From Anadara kagoshimensis (Eukaryota > Mollusca > Bivalvia > Arcoida > Arcidae), in contig CM037868.1 of NCBI GenBank assembly GCA_021292105.1, positions 24,998,303-25,062,302 on the forward strand: a stretch of DNA of 64,000 bases, written 5' to 3'. Below are positions 1-12,058 of this stretch, in pieces. The notes beneath the pieces are model-generated. The model searched no databases, was not told the origin of the DNA, and was given only the letters and a program-made list of their open reading frames with translations. How positions within the stretch are numbered: position 1 is the first letter of the stretch; each line of letters opens with the position of its first letter. The translations under genes were made by a program, and so were the position numbers.

Positions 1-194
1 ACTAAATAAATCACCTTGACCTATAATAGTGGTGTCATTCTCTGTTGGATTGTTGTAACATATAGAAATGAAGCATCTCGTTGTTAGATAGAAATATTTA
101 CAGTTGATCTTATTGTTAGTTTTTGTATCGCCCACACTTGTTTTGAATTGAGGTTCGTAAAAACATATAATCTTTATTAGCTTCTCTGAAAAAA

Positions 195-440
195 CAAATT
201 AATAGAAAAAAAACAAGCATACCAACCCATCATAAATCATAATCCGTTAATTTTAAAAATTGGTAGTCACTGACATAATTGCACTTGGGAAGTGAGGTCT
301 GGTGATCCGGGAGGATATGCAACTCCCATTCCCATAGTATACATGAAAATGAAATGAGCATGGAGCTATGGAAGGCCAAATATATCCAGGATAATTTTGG
401 ATACAGTGATATATCCGAAGACATCTTACTTATCAAAAAA
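195..440 (-). mobile_element. 3'-end fragment of the Penelope-like retroelement
   Basis: On the plus strand the fragment begins with acaagcataccaaccca, the terminal motif seen at the end of the long copy (reverse complement near 24,320). It continues through gaagtgaggtctgg and catggagctatgg...atatatcc. Only the non-coding 3' end is present. The same fragment recurs at 42,140-42,370 at the equivalent place in the paralogous segment, so it predates the duplication. Confidence 0.65.
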
Positions 441-479
441 ATTTGATGCCGGTCTTGAAAATAATCTATTTACTGAAAT

Positions 480-1180
480 AAAGATTCTGTTTCCCATTGG
501 AGTCCTTTCGGTAATATCTGCATTTACACTTTGATTGTACGTAACTTTGCTATCTAAACAAGCAACAATCTTTCATTTAATGTAAATATTATTATACAAT
601 ATTTTATAAAACTACTGTTAATTTTATATGTTGATAATTATTATAATTATTTGCCTACTTAAAGATCCCATTTTATCTATTTTCTATCTATAAAAGTGAA
701 ATTGACAATATTTTCCCCTATAAAGGCCCCTGGCTAATATTTCAGTCTACACATATTGATGTAATCTTTCTATCTAAAGAATGATTTCTTGTTCACTGTA
801 AAGTTCATACCACATTATTTTATAATTCATTGTATATGTTGATCATTATTATAATTAGTCCCAATCTAAAGACCCTTATTAAGCCCGTTTTATACATTTG
901 CTGGCTTTAATAAATGAAAGTGAATTCTAATTCCCATTGGAGGCCTCTAGGTTATCTGTCGGCTGTGTAACGAAACAAGGAAGCTATCATATATTTATTT
1001 AGAGTAAATTTTATATTTTCTTTTTTATTGTTTCACTAGTAAATGGCCATGTTTGATATTTGAGGCCTCTGGGTTATGTTGCGCGTATGTTACTTAATAA
1101 CCAAATCAGTTAAATTATTTTTATTCAAAGTAAATTTTATATGTTACTTTTTAATATTAAGCTAATAAACCGCCATAATT
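480..1180. repeat. Degenerate tandem repeat, unit about 220 bp
   Basis: Three to four diverged units follow one another. Each carries a core such as cccattggag(t/g)cct, then a stretch ending in tttgctatctaa, then gttgataattattataatta. Further units of the same family occupy 45,460-46,260. No reading frame is conserved. Confidence 0.55.
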
Positions 1181-1220
1181 AGATAATGATTATACTTTCG
1201 TATTTATTAAAATTATAACA

Positions 1221-2219
1221 TGTGAATATTGGATTGCATTGAACAAATGATTAAAAGCTTTGCTTGATGGGTTTGACAATATTTTTTTACGTTTTTACGT
1301 TTTTAAGTTTTCATATATAACGACGCTATTCCCAGTCCGGGGTATGTGAACATGCATTAAAATGTTAAATAATGGTTTTTCCACAAGACCGATATTGTAT
1401 AAGCATTACATTGTTTGAAAACAAAATTCATGGTTGATTGTTTGTTAAAATTTATCGTTTAATGGAAGGGAAAAAGTGTAATTTGGTTAATTGACAGAAA
1501 GTCTACAATACGGATAGTTTGAATGTTTAACTCTGATCTAAGGAAATGAAATAAGGTTCGATTGCCAATATATCGATAGCTTCTGGTCGAAAATCGACCA
1601 AAAGATAAATGTCAGCTGACTGTATATAATTAACGAAGGTCCTTCCGAGATTAACAACCAAACCGGCACTATTTCGTTAACTCGATGTTAAATTATCGAC
1701 AGTTCTGAACACATGTTGGCTGTTTTATCTAATGCATTTGATAAGAGTTATATCGCAATGTAAATCTATTAACATTATTTTTGCTAATGTGACCCGTAAA
1801 CTATGATAATTACAAAGTGAGTGTTTTAACGATCTTATAAGGTAATTCAGGAAAGGAACAAGAGGGTAATTTGCTTGTTTGACGGAAAATGTATGGTAGC
1901 ATTTTTAAAAGTTCTCAATACAGTTTTATTCACATTAGTTTCAGGTTGATCAGAATAATATTATCGTGACGTAGTACGTTTGTGTATTACGTCACCAAAC
2001 AATGTGAGAAATGAAGAGGATGGATAGAACACAAAATGTATATTGTATTGACATGTACTGAATAAACAGGACGGACAAGACATTTAGCGTTGTTTTTTTT
2101 AAAGTAATAAAAATAAATAATTAGGATGCTTTTGACTATGAAATTTGATTTGAAGTACACAAGAGAAGGACGGATAAAGTGAAAATTGAGAATAACGTGA
2201 GGAAATCATGAGTTGTGGT
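1221..2219. other. AT-rich stretch without recognisable genes
   Basis: No open frame or known domain is visible. Positions 1,560-1,735 (atagcttctggtcgaaaat ... ctcgatgttaaattatcgac) resemble 59,865-59,990 and look like an old fragment of the TIR family seen at 52.6, 55.5 and 59.6 kb. Confidence 0.5.
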
Positions 2220-2403
2220 TTACGGTCAATCCGGCCTTAAAGACTACCTTTATATAAGGGTCAAACTTTATAAAGACAAGTAAAATCGTATACCAATTGT
2301 TCTTTGGTCATGTTATATGAACTTGTATATAAAGACCAATTGTTCATAAATGCCAGGTTTACTGATTCCCTTGGGTGGCCTTTATAGACAGGTATGACTG
2401 TAA
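2220..2403. mobile_element. MITE-like TIR element (TACAGTC family), copy 1
   Basis: The element starts near tacggtcaatccggcctt and ends with tttatagacaggtatgactgta, so its ends are imperfect inverted repeats. It contains the internal signature tatataagggtc ... ttgttctttgg ... tataaagaccaat ... cccttgggtggcc. The same layout recurs at 41.4, 47.1, 53.1, 56.4, 59.4 and 62.8 kb. It has no coding capacity. The TA ends suggest a Tc1/mariner-type origin. Confidence 0.75.
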
Positions 2404-2809
2404 ATTGTTCATAAATGTATTTGGCAAGACAGGGTTATCATGTTATTAATATTGAATGGTTATGCAATTAGATAGGGCATTGTATACATGTATGTAGAAA
2501 ACAGACTGGTACAGGATTTACTGTGCCTGAATTGCACATCTAAGTACATCACGAAAAGCGGCGTAAGGCTTAAGAGTGAATTAAATGAATAAATCTTGTT
2601 AACATTTTAGTGATATTTTTACATATCGAAACCGTTTTTACTTACATAGGTTGGTAGAAAAATCAAAATAAATACATCAGTACATAAGTAAAATATGTTG
2701 TCTTCCATCAGGGAAGTGAGACCGGGTTACATACTTCTAATGAGAGATGACCATTATGTAAGATTGACAAACGCTTTCATCTAGGTTCAACCAACTAAAT
2801 ATGACCAGG
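2404..2809. other. Non-coding, nothing recognised
   Basis: AT-rich sequence with no motif, repeat partner or reading frame that I can support. Confidence 0.4.
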
Positions 2810-3193
2810 GTATAAAAGCAAGGTCGATGATTTGTTTTCTCTAATTATCATAAAATTAAGTCTCCTTTTGAATCAGTAATATATGTAGGAATTTTCCTAT
2901 TATGATGTTTAGATACATGAACGTACCATTGATAGGAAAAATGAATATCCTGATTGGTAAATTTTAATTTTGTTTCTGTTCAGTTTTGGCAGCTAAATCA
3001 TATTACCGAAAAAAAAACGAAATATCAAGTACAAACATACCAATCCAAGTCAAAGTAATATTTGCGACGGTTTAAGGTTTGTGATTCGGATATACACTGG
3101 TATATTTATATTTGTTTAACTTAATAGTTATATTTCCTATTTATATTTTTATGTCGTTTATTCTATTTCAATTGCATTTTGTTATTTTAAATA

Positions 3194-3964
3194 CTGTAAA
3201 TCCGGTTTTTTCGCGAATTCAACATTCTTGTGTAATAAAAGTATGTATAACATATAAACAACATAACGAATTTACGTTAAATTTCTAAGTCAAAATAGGA
3301 AACCCGCTGAATTAATACATTACTATATTTACATTTTGTTCTACACAAGGTTATAGAGCAATTGCGTTCATATCGGCTATAAACTGCAAGCAAACTGAAT
3401 AACGCGCGTTAGCTTGCCTTGCATATCAATTGCGTTCATTTCTAAACAGTTCAATTATTAAATATACATTCGTAACATAAAGGTTTTATTGAGAATATAC
3501 ACATAGTTTAATTATTTAAAACCACAAATTAAAAAAATATCTTTGGAATAAAACGGCAAGTGATAACGATATTCTTATCACTAAAAGTATTACTAGTATA
3601 TCACGTGATATAGTATGAGCATATAGTCCGTTTCACAAATTTTTGGATCCCGGCCTTCTGTAATAGTAATAGTTTTTGAAAGCGGTTATACAATTTTAAC
3701 ATCAGAAATAGCAATCACGTTTTTCAACTGATCAGACACTTGTAATGCATACCAGTCCTCAAAACACTTTCATGTAGGATTTAAACTTTCCGTCAGGTAA
3801 CAAATCAAAAATTTTACACGAGTGCATGTGCGATAAGCAATAATCTATAGTCTGTTTCACACAAGTATTAAAATAGTTATATACTGGTATGTATTACAAC
3901 GCGAATTAATCTCTTAAACCTGATTAGCAAAAATAAAGTGTCGCGAAAATTACCGGATCTACAG
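3194..3964. mobile_element. MITE with TA target duplication and paralogous empty site
   Basis: The ends are inverted repeats: CTGTAAATCCGG on the left and CCGGATCTACAG on the right, with cgcga just inside each. TA flanks both ends (3,192-3,193 and 3,965-3,966). In unit B the corresponding sequence reads ttttaaataccag at 22,464-22,475, with a single TA, which is the expected empty site. No open frame is present. It is probably a non-autonomous Tc1/mariner-type element. Confidence 0.85.
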
Positions 3965-3966
3965 TA

Positions 3967-4604
3967 CCAGGTGATAAAATACCCGAATTTAGTCAGTGTT
4001 AAGTTGGTTAGACTGTGTGAGTATTTAGATAACTGATTGGGGTTCAAAAATGGTGTACATGTTGCATCTATATGTTGACTTTAAACATATGCTATCAGGC
4101 TTACACGTATTGCAATCCCAAAAAAGATAGTTATCAATGTTGTGACATAGTTTTCTACATGGAATTATGCAATAATTTATATCAAACATGTTTTCAAAGT
4201 ATCAACAGCAAGATAAAAAATTAGAAAATAAAATCCAATGTATAACATCTTACGTTATATTATGACAACTTAATTGTTATTCAGATAATATTATGTGTAC
4301 ACGCAGTTCATTACATATCAAGAAGAAATAACCTATGTCAATGAAGTAAGATATCGCTGTTTCTAAACTTACAAATTAGATATTTGAAGTTAAATAGTCC
4401 AATATCCCGTTCATTTTAAATTTGATTACATCTGTGGGATATGACTTAGAGTAAAACACATTTATAAAAAATCCGTGGAGGCTTAACTATAAAGCGACTT
4501 ATATTTGTATATAGACATATATTGAGTAGCAGTGGAGACCAATATTTGACTGTATTTTTGGCGTAGGCGTGTTCGTTATAACCGTGTTTTACTGTATTTA
4601 ACAT
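3967..4604. other. Unit A non-coding sequence
   Basis: Positions 3,967-4,130 match 22,471-22,620 in unit B. From about 4,130 to 6,335 unit B has no counterpart, so this part was inserted in A or deleted in B. No gene is seen. Confidence 0.5.
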
Positions 4605-5000
4605 AATCAAAAACAAACATACCAATGCATGTCCAAATTACAATTCAGAAGCAAAAAAAAAACTTTGGAACTGACAAGATAGGTAAGACAGGTGAACTTC
4701 CACAGGGGAAGTAATGCCACGTGCTCAAAGAGCACCTCCTGTTTAACTACCTACACCCGCCACGTGTGTGATCAAAATTGTGAGAAAGGAACATGGAACT
4801 ATTGGACGTCAAATATATCAGAGACATCTAACATATTATCTTATTACTGTGATAACGGCCTTAAAACTTTTTAAGGGGCCTTCATAAGCATAGGCTTTCG
4901 ATATTCCTGAGTCAACAATTTATTTGCAAGCAGCCTGCTTCTGTGTACAAAGTTCCCGCAGTAGAACAAGCTCTATTACAGCGTATAAATTGGGAAACAA
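4605..5000 (-). mobile_element. Penelope-like retroelement, 3' fragment with end of RT ORF
   Basis: On the plus strand this runs from acaaacataccaatgcatg, through aactttggaactgacaag, cacccgccacgtgtg and the reverse complement of the last RT codons (ttaaaactttttaagg ... ataggctttcgat ... tttatttgcaagcagcctg). It matches the inverted end of the long copy at 24,000-24,340. It is 5' truncated and has no open frame of its own. Confidence 0.8.
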
Positions 5001-6793
5001 ATATACAACAAGCAGGAGGAGCAGGCATATTGCTACATAGAAAAAAGTTGACAATAGAAAAAAATGAAGTCATCACGTTTGTCATAATGTTTCAAATGTA
5101 GCCTTTCATAAGGATGTTATGCTAACGGTTCATCCGGCCTCACTCACTTCCATGGTGAAAGTTCAAATGTTTCACTTACTCTGTCAGTTGCAAAGTTTGT
5201 ACTTTTTATTGTTGCCAAGAAAACTAACACTGTTTGAATTTAAGGTAAAGTTATGGAAGATATAATTGATGATTTTCATATGTAAAATATTTAAATTCAG
5301 TAAGTTAATTCTTTTACTGTTTGTGTTCGCAGATTTGAACAATAAAAACAATATCAAAATGCTTGTAAACGCCGTTTGTTGATACTGTTGAAAACCGCGT
5401 GTAATTGATAAAATACACTAACCCTTCGTAAAAAGTACAAAATATACTTATAGTTACTGTAACTAGCTACAATTAAAATCAGAAAATATGATCAGCGTTT
5501 TTTCCAAAATCACAAAGTGTTTTGATGTATACAAAAAAAGTGTTATTGTTATTTTATGAATCATTTGATGAAATGTAATGACAATATCATGTTAAATTCA
5601 TGCTCGTTTGCAGGATATAAAATATCGTGTTTCTAGCACAATGGTGAGTATGCTTTAAACATTCATGTTGTAATTTTTAGTATTTTCGTAGAATATATGT
5701 ACCCATGAACATTGAATAATTGCACACCACAATCCTTTTAATATTATGGGGATATGGAAATGATATTGTGAAACATTGTGCCGAGTTGACTAGACATTTG
5801 CACGAGTCAACGAAGGTCAATATTTCACAATACCAGTTCCATAACCCTTTTATTTATATAGCAAAATAAATTTCGTTTGATTCCGTTAAGTATTTCATTT
5901 AAAATACCATCTTGTTGTACAATGCATAAATATTACACTAGTTTTTGTAAATGAATATAAGAACTAGTGCAATATGACAACAACACAGCGATGACGTCGA
6001 CAACAATCGTATGGCGTCATACACGACAGCATCATGTGACAAAGCGTGCAGTATGAAATAATTGATTCGGTAAACCTCGGACTGGAACAAGTTAGCGTGC
6101 AACTATCGGTATTTATTGTACGCAAACACCTCGGGATTTATCGTTTAATTTCTATGAGAGGCATATATTGCTATATAATGAATAGATAAAATCAAGTTAA
6201 ACGATTTAACGATGTATATGTTATATATATCATGACGATAACGAGTCATGACCTCTTATATAGTTATCAAATATAGAATACAAGCTAGAACAAAAGTACA
6301 CGGATACCCATAATTTAAGATTTTTAAAGATAAACAATGTCCTTGTACAAAATAGAGAACATTGATACTAACGAATGTGTATATCAGTCATGCCACTACC
6401 CCATGGTCTTATTGATAAAGTAATGTAGTGGTGACAATTTTAGTATACCGATGGACCCTTAAATGTAAAGATGAACACATAAAATTAAGATATTGAAAAA
6501 AACATAATAAAACCCTATTATTTTTTTCATTTTTTGCAATCATGCGATAATCATTTTAATCTTTGCAGAAAATGAGATGTTCATTGTTCTCAAACACAAA
6601 TTGATCAAATAAAAAACAATTTACGAAACCCAATGATAATATCTGAAATCTAGAAAACTTGAACCTTTAACTGAAATGGAACCGTGCATGTTTCAATGAA
6701 AAGTACTCCAAACTTTGTTTTTCTTCGACGGAATCCAAGATTCTTACAAAAATGTTATTGAAGAAACCAATCAATCACATTTCAATGTGAACA
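5001..6793. other. Non-coding AT-rich sequence
   Basis: No gene is recognisable. Positions 6,335-6,470 (ccttgtacaaaatagagaac) match 22,630-22,760 in unit B. The remainder has no partner in the window. Confidence 0.5.
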
Positions 6794-8800
6794 AACTGGT
6801 GTTGATTGTGTCGCTGTAGTTATATTTTGGATACACTGGTGTTGTTTGGTGTAGCTGTGATTATATATAGGATACACTAGTCTTGTTTGGTGTAGCTTAA
6901 GTTATATGTGGGATACACTGGTGTTGTTTGTGCCACTGTAGTTATATATGGGATACACTGGTGTTGATTGTGTAGCTGTAGTTATATATGGGATACACTG
7001 GTGTTGTTTGGTGTAGCTGTAGTTATATATGGGATACACTGGTGTTATTTGGTGTAGCTGTAGTTATATATAATGGATACACTGGTGTTGTTTGGTGCAA
7101 CTGCAGTTATATATGGGATACACTGGTGTTGTTTGTGCCACTGTAGTTATATATGGGATACACTGGTGTTGTTTGGTCTAGCTGTAGTTATATATGGGAT
7201 ACACTGGTGTTATTTGGTGTAGCTTAAGTTATATGTGGGATACACTGGTGTTGTTTGTGCCACTGTAGTTATATACGGGATACACTGTTGTTGATTGTGT
7301 AGCTGTAGCTATATATGGGATACACTTGTGTTATTTGGTGTAGCTGTAGATATATGTGGAATACACTTGTGTTGACTGTGTAGCTGTAGTTATATATGGG
7401 ATACACTGGTGTTGTTTGTGCCAATGTAGTTATATATGGGATACACTGGTGTTGTTTGTGCCACTGTAGTTATATATAGGATACACTGGTGTTGTTTGTG
7501 CCAATGTAGTTATATATGGGATACACTGGTGTTGTTTGTGCCACTGTAGTTATATATAGGATACACTGGTGTTGTTTGTGCCACTGTAGTTATATATAGG
7601 ATACACTGGTGTTGTTTGTGCCACTGTAGTTATATATAGGATACACTGGTGTTATTTGGTGTAGCTGTAGTTATATGTGGGATACACTGGTGTTGATTGG
7701 TGTAGCTGTAGTTATATGTGGGATACACTGGTGTTGTTTGTTGCTGCTGTAGTTATAGGTGGGATACACTGGTGTTGTTTGGTGCAGCTGTAGTAAGATG
7801 TTAGAAACACTGGTGTTGTTTGGTGCAGCTGTATTATATGTGTGATACACTGGTGTTGTTTGGTGTATTTGTAGTTATATGTAGGGTAAACTGGTGTTGT
7901 TTGGTGTAGCTGTAGTTACATATGGGATACACTGGTGTTGTTTGGTGTAACTGTAGTTATATATGGGACACACGGGTGATGTTTTGTTTAACTGTAGTTA
8001 GTTGTTAGATACACTGGTGTTGTAAGGTGTAGCAATAGTTATATGTGGGATACACTGGTGTTATTTGGTGTAGCTGTAGTTATATATGAGATACACTGGT
8101 GTTGTTTTTGTGTAGCTGTAGTTAGCTGTGAAATACACTGATGTTGTTTGCTTTAGCTGTAGTAAGATGTTAGAAACACTGGTGTTGTTTGGTTTAGTTG
8201 TAGTTAGATGTTAGAAACACTGGTGTTGTTTGGTGTTTCTGTATTTAGATGTGATATACACTGGAGTTGTTTAGTGTAGCTGTAGTTACATGTGAGATAC
8301 CCTGGTGTTGTTTGGTGTAGCTGTAGTTAGATGTAAGATAACCTGGTGTTGTTTGGTGTAACTGTAGTTAAATGTAAGATACCCTAGTGTTGTTTGATGT
8401 AGCTGTAGTTAGATGTGAAAAACTCTGGTATTGTTTTGTGTAGCTGTAGTTAGATGTGAGATACCCGGGTGTTGTTAGGTGTAGCTGTAGTTAGATGTGA
8501 GATACACTGGTGTTGTGTGGTGTAGCTGTAGTTAGATGTGAGATACCCTGGTGATGTTTTGTGTAGCTGTAGTTAGATGTGAGATACACTGGCGTTGTTA
8601 GATGTAGCTGTAGTTAGATGTGAGATACACTGGTGTTGTTAGATGTAGCTGTAGTTAGATGTGAGATACCCAAGTGTTGTTAGGTGTAGCTGTAGTTAGA
8701 TGTGTAGCTGTATTTAGATATAAGACACCCTGGTGTTGTTTTTGTAGGTGTTACTTTGGTGTGAGATACAATTGTTTTGGTGTAGCTGTAGTTAGATGTA
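6794..8800. repeat. Minisatellite, 40-41 bp unit, about 2 kb
   Basis: The unit is close to gttatatatgggatacactg followed by gtgttgtttggtgtagctgta, repeated roughly 49 times. Variants cluster: the left half uses tatatgggatacac, the right half uses tagatgtgagatac. Around 7,390-7,640 two variants (gccaatgta and gccactgta) alternate, forming a dimeric higher-order repeat. Unit B keeps only about two units (24,436-24,510), so the array expanded in A or collapsed in B. The frame is not maintained between units. Confidence 0.95.
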
Positions 8801-9050
8801 GCTCAAGTCCCTAAAGTACCTTGTTTGCTTGACTCTTATACAGTGAATACAGGTTTCTAATGTAGGTGAAATAATTCATACTGAATGTTAAACCTATTTG
8901 CTTTTTCCTTGTAATAAATATTTGTTTGAATTTGGTTGTAGGTATTGATGATAATTTTAAATTACCAATATTATCCAATCTACTCTTTTTTTCATTTCTG
9001 CCTATTTCCAAATGACATTTTTAAAACAAAGGGAGATTTTTTAAAACTGG

Positions 9051-9255
9051 TAAATTAAGCTAAGGAAAGGAAAGAATATCCCCAACAGAAAACTACTGGT
9101 CCTCCGAGTCCAGTGGGTTATGCTTAGGGTTAGCAACCCTAACATATAAAAAAAAAAAACTGCTATAAAAACCAAAACCGAGGATTGTAAAGGTCCTTGG
9201 TAAAGGCTTTATGTGCCCAAGGCACGAAGAGGACTAATTAAGTAAGTAAATTAAG
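9051..9255. mobile_element. Short retroposon insertion with 9-bp target duplication
   Basis: The direct repeat taaattaag flanks the insert at 9,051-9,059 and 9,247-9,255. The 187-bp insert contains gggttagcaaccctaac, a run of 12 A, ctgctataaaaacc, and a 3' end cacgaagaggactaattaag followed by short aagtaag units. At the same place unit B reads aactggttaattaggtttaac (about 24,773), without the insert. The 3' end resembles tails of RTE-like or Jockey-like LINEs or the SINEs that borrow them; that assignment is from memory. Confidence 0.8.
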
Positions 9256-9840
9256 TTAAACATATGAACTTCTATCTTGGAAGCGGGGTCAGTTGCCGTG
9301 GACGGGTAAAATCCCCCTATCCCTATCCGGATGCTCGAGAAGGGTCTTCTGTCTAGCTAGCTACTTTCTCCATGTGTAAAATAAAAAAAGGAAAATATTT
9401 TTTGACTAATTAAAGAAGTTTTATTCTGAAGTAAATATAACAAAAAATTTACTTACCAATTTATATTAATCTTCTATTCATTGTCTATATCTATCTTCAC
9501 ATTGACCATCTTTACTTCATTAACCATTGATGTCATGTTTAGTTGGAATACCAGTATTCTACCAGTTATACATTATGTCGTGTCTAGTTAACAAAACAAC
9601 TTCATCAGTTATATAAGATGCTTTATCTTTCAGGGTTACATTTATATAAAATTTAGTCAGTTAATTCATTAGTAATTTGTTTATCTTATCACAACAGACA
9701 GTGACATGTATACCATTGTGGTATCTGTATTTATATTTAAAGTTTATCTACCCTTAACGCAAATATTTCATATTTTATACAACGTTCATTCTGTCGTCCT
9801 CTTTAATTTTTATTAAGTTTTCAAAAATGTAATTTTCTTT
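9256..9840. other. Unit A non-coding, paralogous to 24,800-25,325
   Basis: The alignment with unit B is continuous (for example tactaccaatttatattaatcttctattcattgtct in both). Indels break every frame. No gene. Confidence 0.6.
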
Positions 9841-9849
9841 GATAATAAT

Positions 9850-9888
<39 letters not shown>
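9841..9888. repeat. AAT microsatellite
   Basis: About 15 consecutive TAA/AAT triplets. The orthologous position in unit B (25,327-25,384) is also an AAT tract. Confidence 0.95.
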
Positions 9889-10858
9889 CACAGTAATTAA
9901 CGACTGGTCTTAAAGAATGAGTTGATTAAGATCGTTGATTTAGGTGTAAAGGTAAGACCTTCTAATTACGGGCAGGTAGATCCAGGTAATATAAAAGCGT
10001 GTCGACATTGCATGAGGATATACCCAGGTGCCCTCCCGATGTCGTCAGACAGTATAAATAAATTGAAATGTTTACAACAAAATAATTATCCTATAATATA
10101 CAAAATGGTAGTTATAATAACTTAAATTTATTTACAATTTTGCCTTTATTTTACGAGTATGATTTCGGGAAAAATAAATATTGGTGCCTCATAGATCGTG
10201 ACCACGACTAAGGGAACAAAATAGTTTTTCAAAAAATGTTCTAAATTTTATTTCAAATTTTAATATAATTCTCATCTTATGCATCACCATAGCGTCAATT
10301 TTCCAATATATTTCAACACATTATATAAAGTCCAGTTAAAGGAAAAAACGGCATACCTGTCAGTCAGTAAAAGGAGAACTTTCATTGGTGTTAACTTAAA
10401 AAGTGGGCAGTCTTCTACTTCCACAGTCAGTGATTAACAGAATACCCCGAAGCCATTTCGACACGCTTAACCTTCTTCGATCTATCAAGGCAAATTGTAT
10501 ACACCATTTAGCTCATTGTGTAAGGTTTTAATAACAAGCGTGTGACGTGACAAGCTGTGGTTTTAAAAATCGCGAAGTTTTTGATGGTCACTAATCGGAT
10601 TAACTCATAGGTGAAAGCATTTGCTTGGTATGATTAAAGTGTCGTAACCAGCTTAAGTCCATTCAGAATAAGTTTCCCCGGGTATTTAACTACGTATTCA
10701 ATTAAGCAATTTACACCTACCCACCCACCTTCAAGATAACGAAAATGAACACGTCTTGATTATCTACACAGACAACAGATTATTGGTACCAAATTTCATC
10801 TAAATCCATCAAGCCGTTCCCGAGATATGCTTCAGCATATGGTCCTGACGGAATAATA

Positions 10859-10914
<56 letters not shown>

Positions 10915-11005
10915 TAAAAAAAATAATAATAAGAAGAAACAAAACGAAAACAATATGATTCCCCACCTTCGGTGGTGGGGAATAATAATAATAATAATAA
11001 TAATG
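9889..11005. repeat. Unit A-specific insertion between two AAT tracts
   Basis: Unit B passes directly from its AAT tract into the sequence that in A begins at about 11,006, so roughly 1.1 kb is extra in A. Inside it, 10,340-10,530 resembles 37,960-38,130 (gtgggcagtcttct, atctatcaaggc). Next comes aaatccatcaagccgttcccgag, a phrase I associate with dispersed molluscan repeats, then a long AAT tract (10,855-10,912), a hairpin, and a further AAT tract. The AAT tract has probably been the insertion or recombination site. No gene. Confidence 0.6.
10958..10983. repeat. Short perfect hairpin between AAT tracts
   Basis: ATTCCCCACC and GGTGGGGAAT are exact inverted repeats separated by 6 bases. This GC-rich stem sits in otherwise AAT-repeat DNA and may be the end of a fold-back element. 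It could also look like a rho-independent terminator, but the context is eukaryotic. Confidence 0.7.
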
Positions 11006-11484
11006 ATAATACATTGTACACAAATTAAGTTATTATAGATACTCACATGAACTTGCTATTGTAAAATAATGCCGATATGTTATTTATTGATACAACCATG
11101 GGAACTGATTTTTTTAAACTGATGTCATGAGTACTTTAAGGGTACCTTTCAATTCCAATAAATGTTAAGTCTAGGTTCTTATGTTTATATTCTTTATAAG
11201 CAACGCCTTTTATTTTATTTACTGTCTCTAATGTATTATTATGTATATACTAGCATCTTTATGATATATCTGAAATATATATCTCAAATATAATCGCAAA
11301 TACAATATAGGTTTTTTGACGGGTTACACTGTCCAATCTACCCTGTCAAAAATTTATGTACCTTGAGGCCCTTTAAAGCGTTACCAGTTGGAACTTTTTA
11401 CCTTCCATTACGTATTTTGTGTGACTTGCGTATCTTGCCGCCACCGTAACTAGACGTCTGTGATGTACGAGTTACTTCCTTTTT
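11006..11484. other. Unit A non-coding, paralogous to 25,385-25,862
   Basis: Continuous similarity to unit B, including cgggttacac(t/g)gtcc and cgtaactagacgtctg. No gene. Confidence 0.6.
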
Positions 11485-12058
11485 AACGCTAAACGTCCCG
11501 TGCGTTTATGTGCCCCGGCAGAATTTTCAGCAAATTTCTATGTTTACAGGCATTTTCTCTAATCACTATGCGAAAACATTCTTTGAAGGGTGACAAATAT
11601 TTTGTTCCTGCGAAACCTCTAGACTTACAGAACCTTTATGTATCATATAAAATTGGAAAAAATATTAATCACGACGTTGCGAAGTCGTTTATAGGACTTT
11701 AATATTATGAACTGTAATGAAAACTAAATTTACAATCTATAATTGTTTTCTAACAAATCATTAGACTAAGAAACGCTAAACGTCCCGTGCGTTTATGTGC
11801 CCCGGCAGAATTTTCAGCAAATTTCTATGTTTACAGGCATTTTCTCTAATCACTATGCGAAAACATTCTTTGAAGGGTGACAAATATTTTGTTCCTGCGA
11901 AACCTCTAGACTTACAGAACCTTTATGTATCATATAAAATTGGAAAAAATATTAATCACGACGTTGCGAAGTCGTTTATAGGACTTTAATATTATGAACT
12001 GTAATGAAAACTAAATTTACAATCTATAATTGTTTTCTAACAAATCATTAGACTAAGA
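11485..12058. repeat. Perfect 287-bp tandem duplication
   Basis: Positions 11,485-11,771 are repeated immediately at 11,772-12,058. Both start aacgctaaacgtcccgtgcg and I see no difference between the copies. Unit B has a single copy (about 25,863-26,148), so the duplication occurred in A, probably very recently, or it is an assembly artefact. The identical 64-codon frames in each copy are not conserved in unit B and are not treated as genes. Confidence 0.95.

Larger units (their letters stand above)
1..1220. repeat. Partial segmental-duplication unit, paralogous to 41,951-46,290
   Basis: The first 470 bases align base by base with 41,951-42,410. Both contain the run ctgttggat...taacatatagaa, then gttgttagatagaaata, then the same reverse-transcriptase 3' fragment. 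The remainder (about 470-1,220) resembles 45,690-46,290. The paralogue is interrupted by a LINE at 42,449-44,941. No coding potential is visible. The pair lies outside the two TRIM-ending units and suggests the array once contained more than two units. Confidence 0.8.

Noticed and set aside
10780..11046. Open frames of poly-Leu, poly-Tyr and poly-Ile
   Set aside because: They are translations of the AAT microsatellite in three frames.
11508..11989. Two identical 64-codon frames that could be a duplicated small gene
   Set aside because: They are identical only because the DNA is duplicated; the frame is broken in unit B (25,880-26,090).
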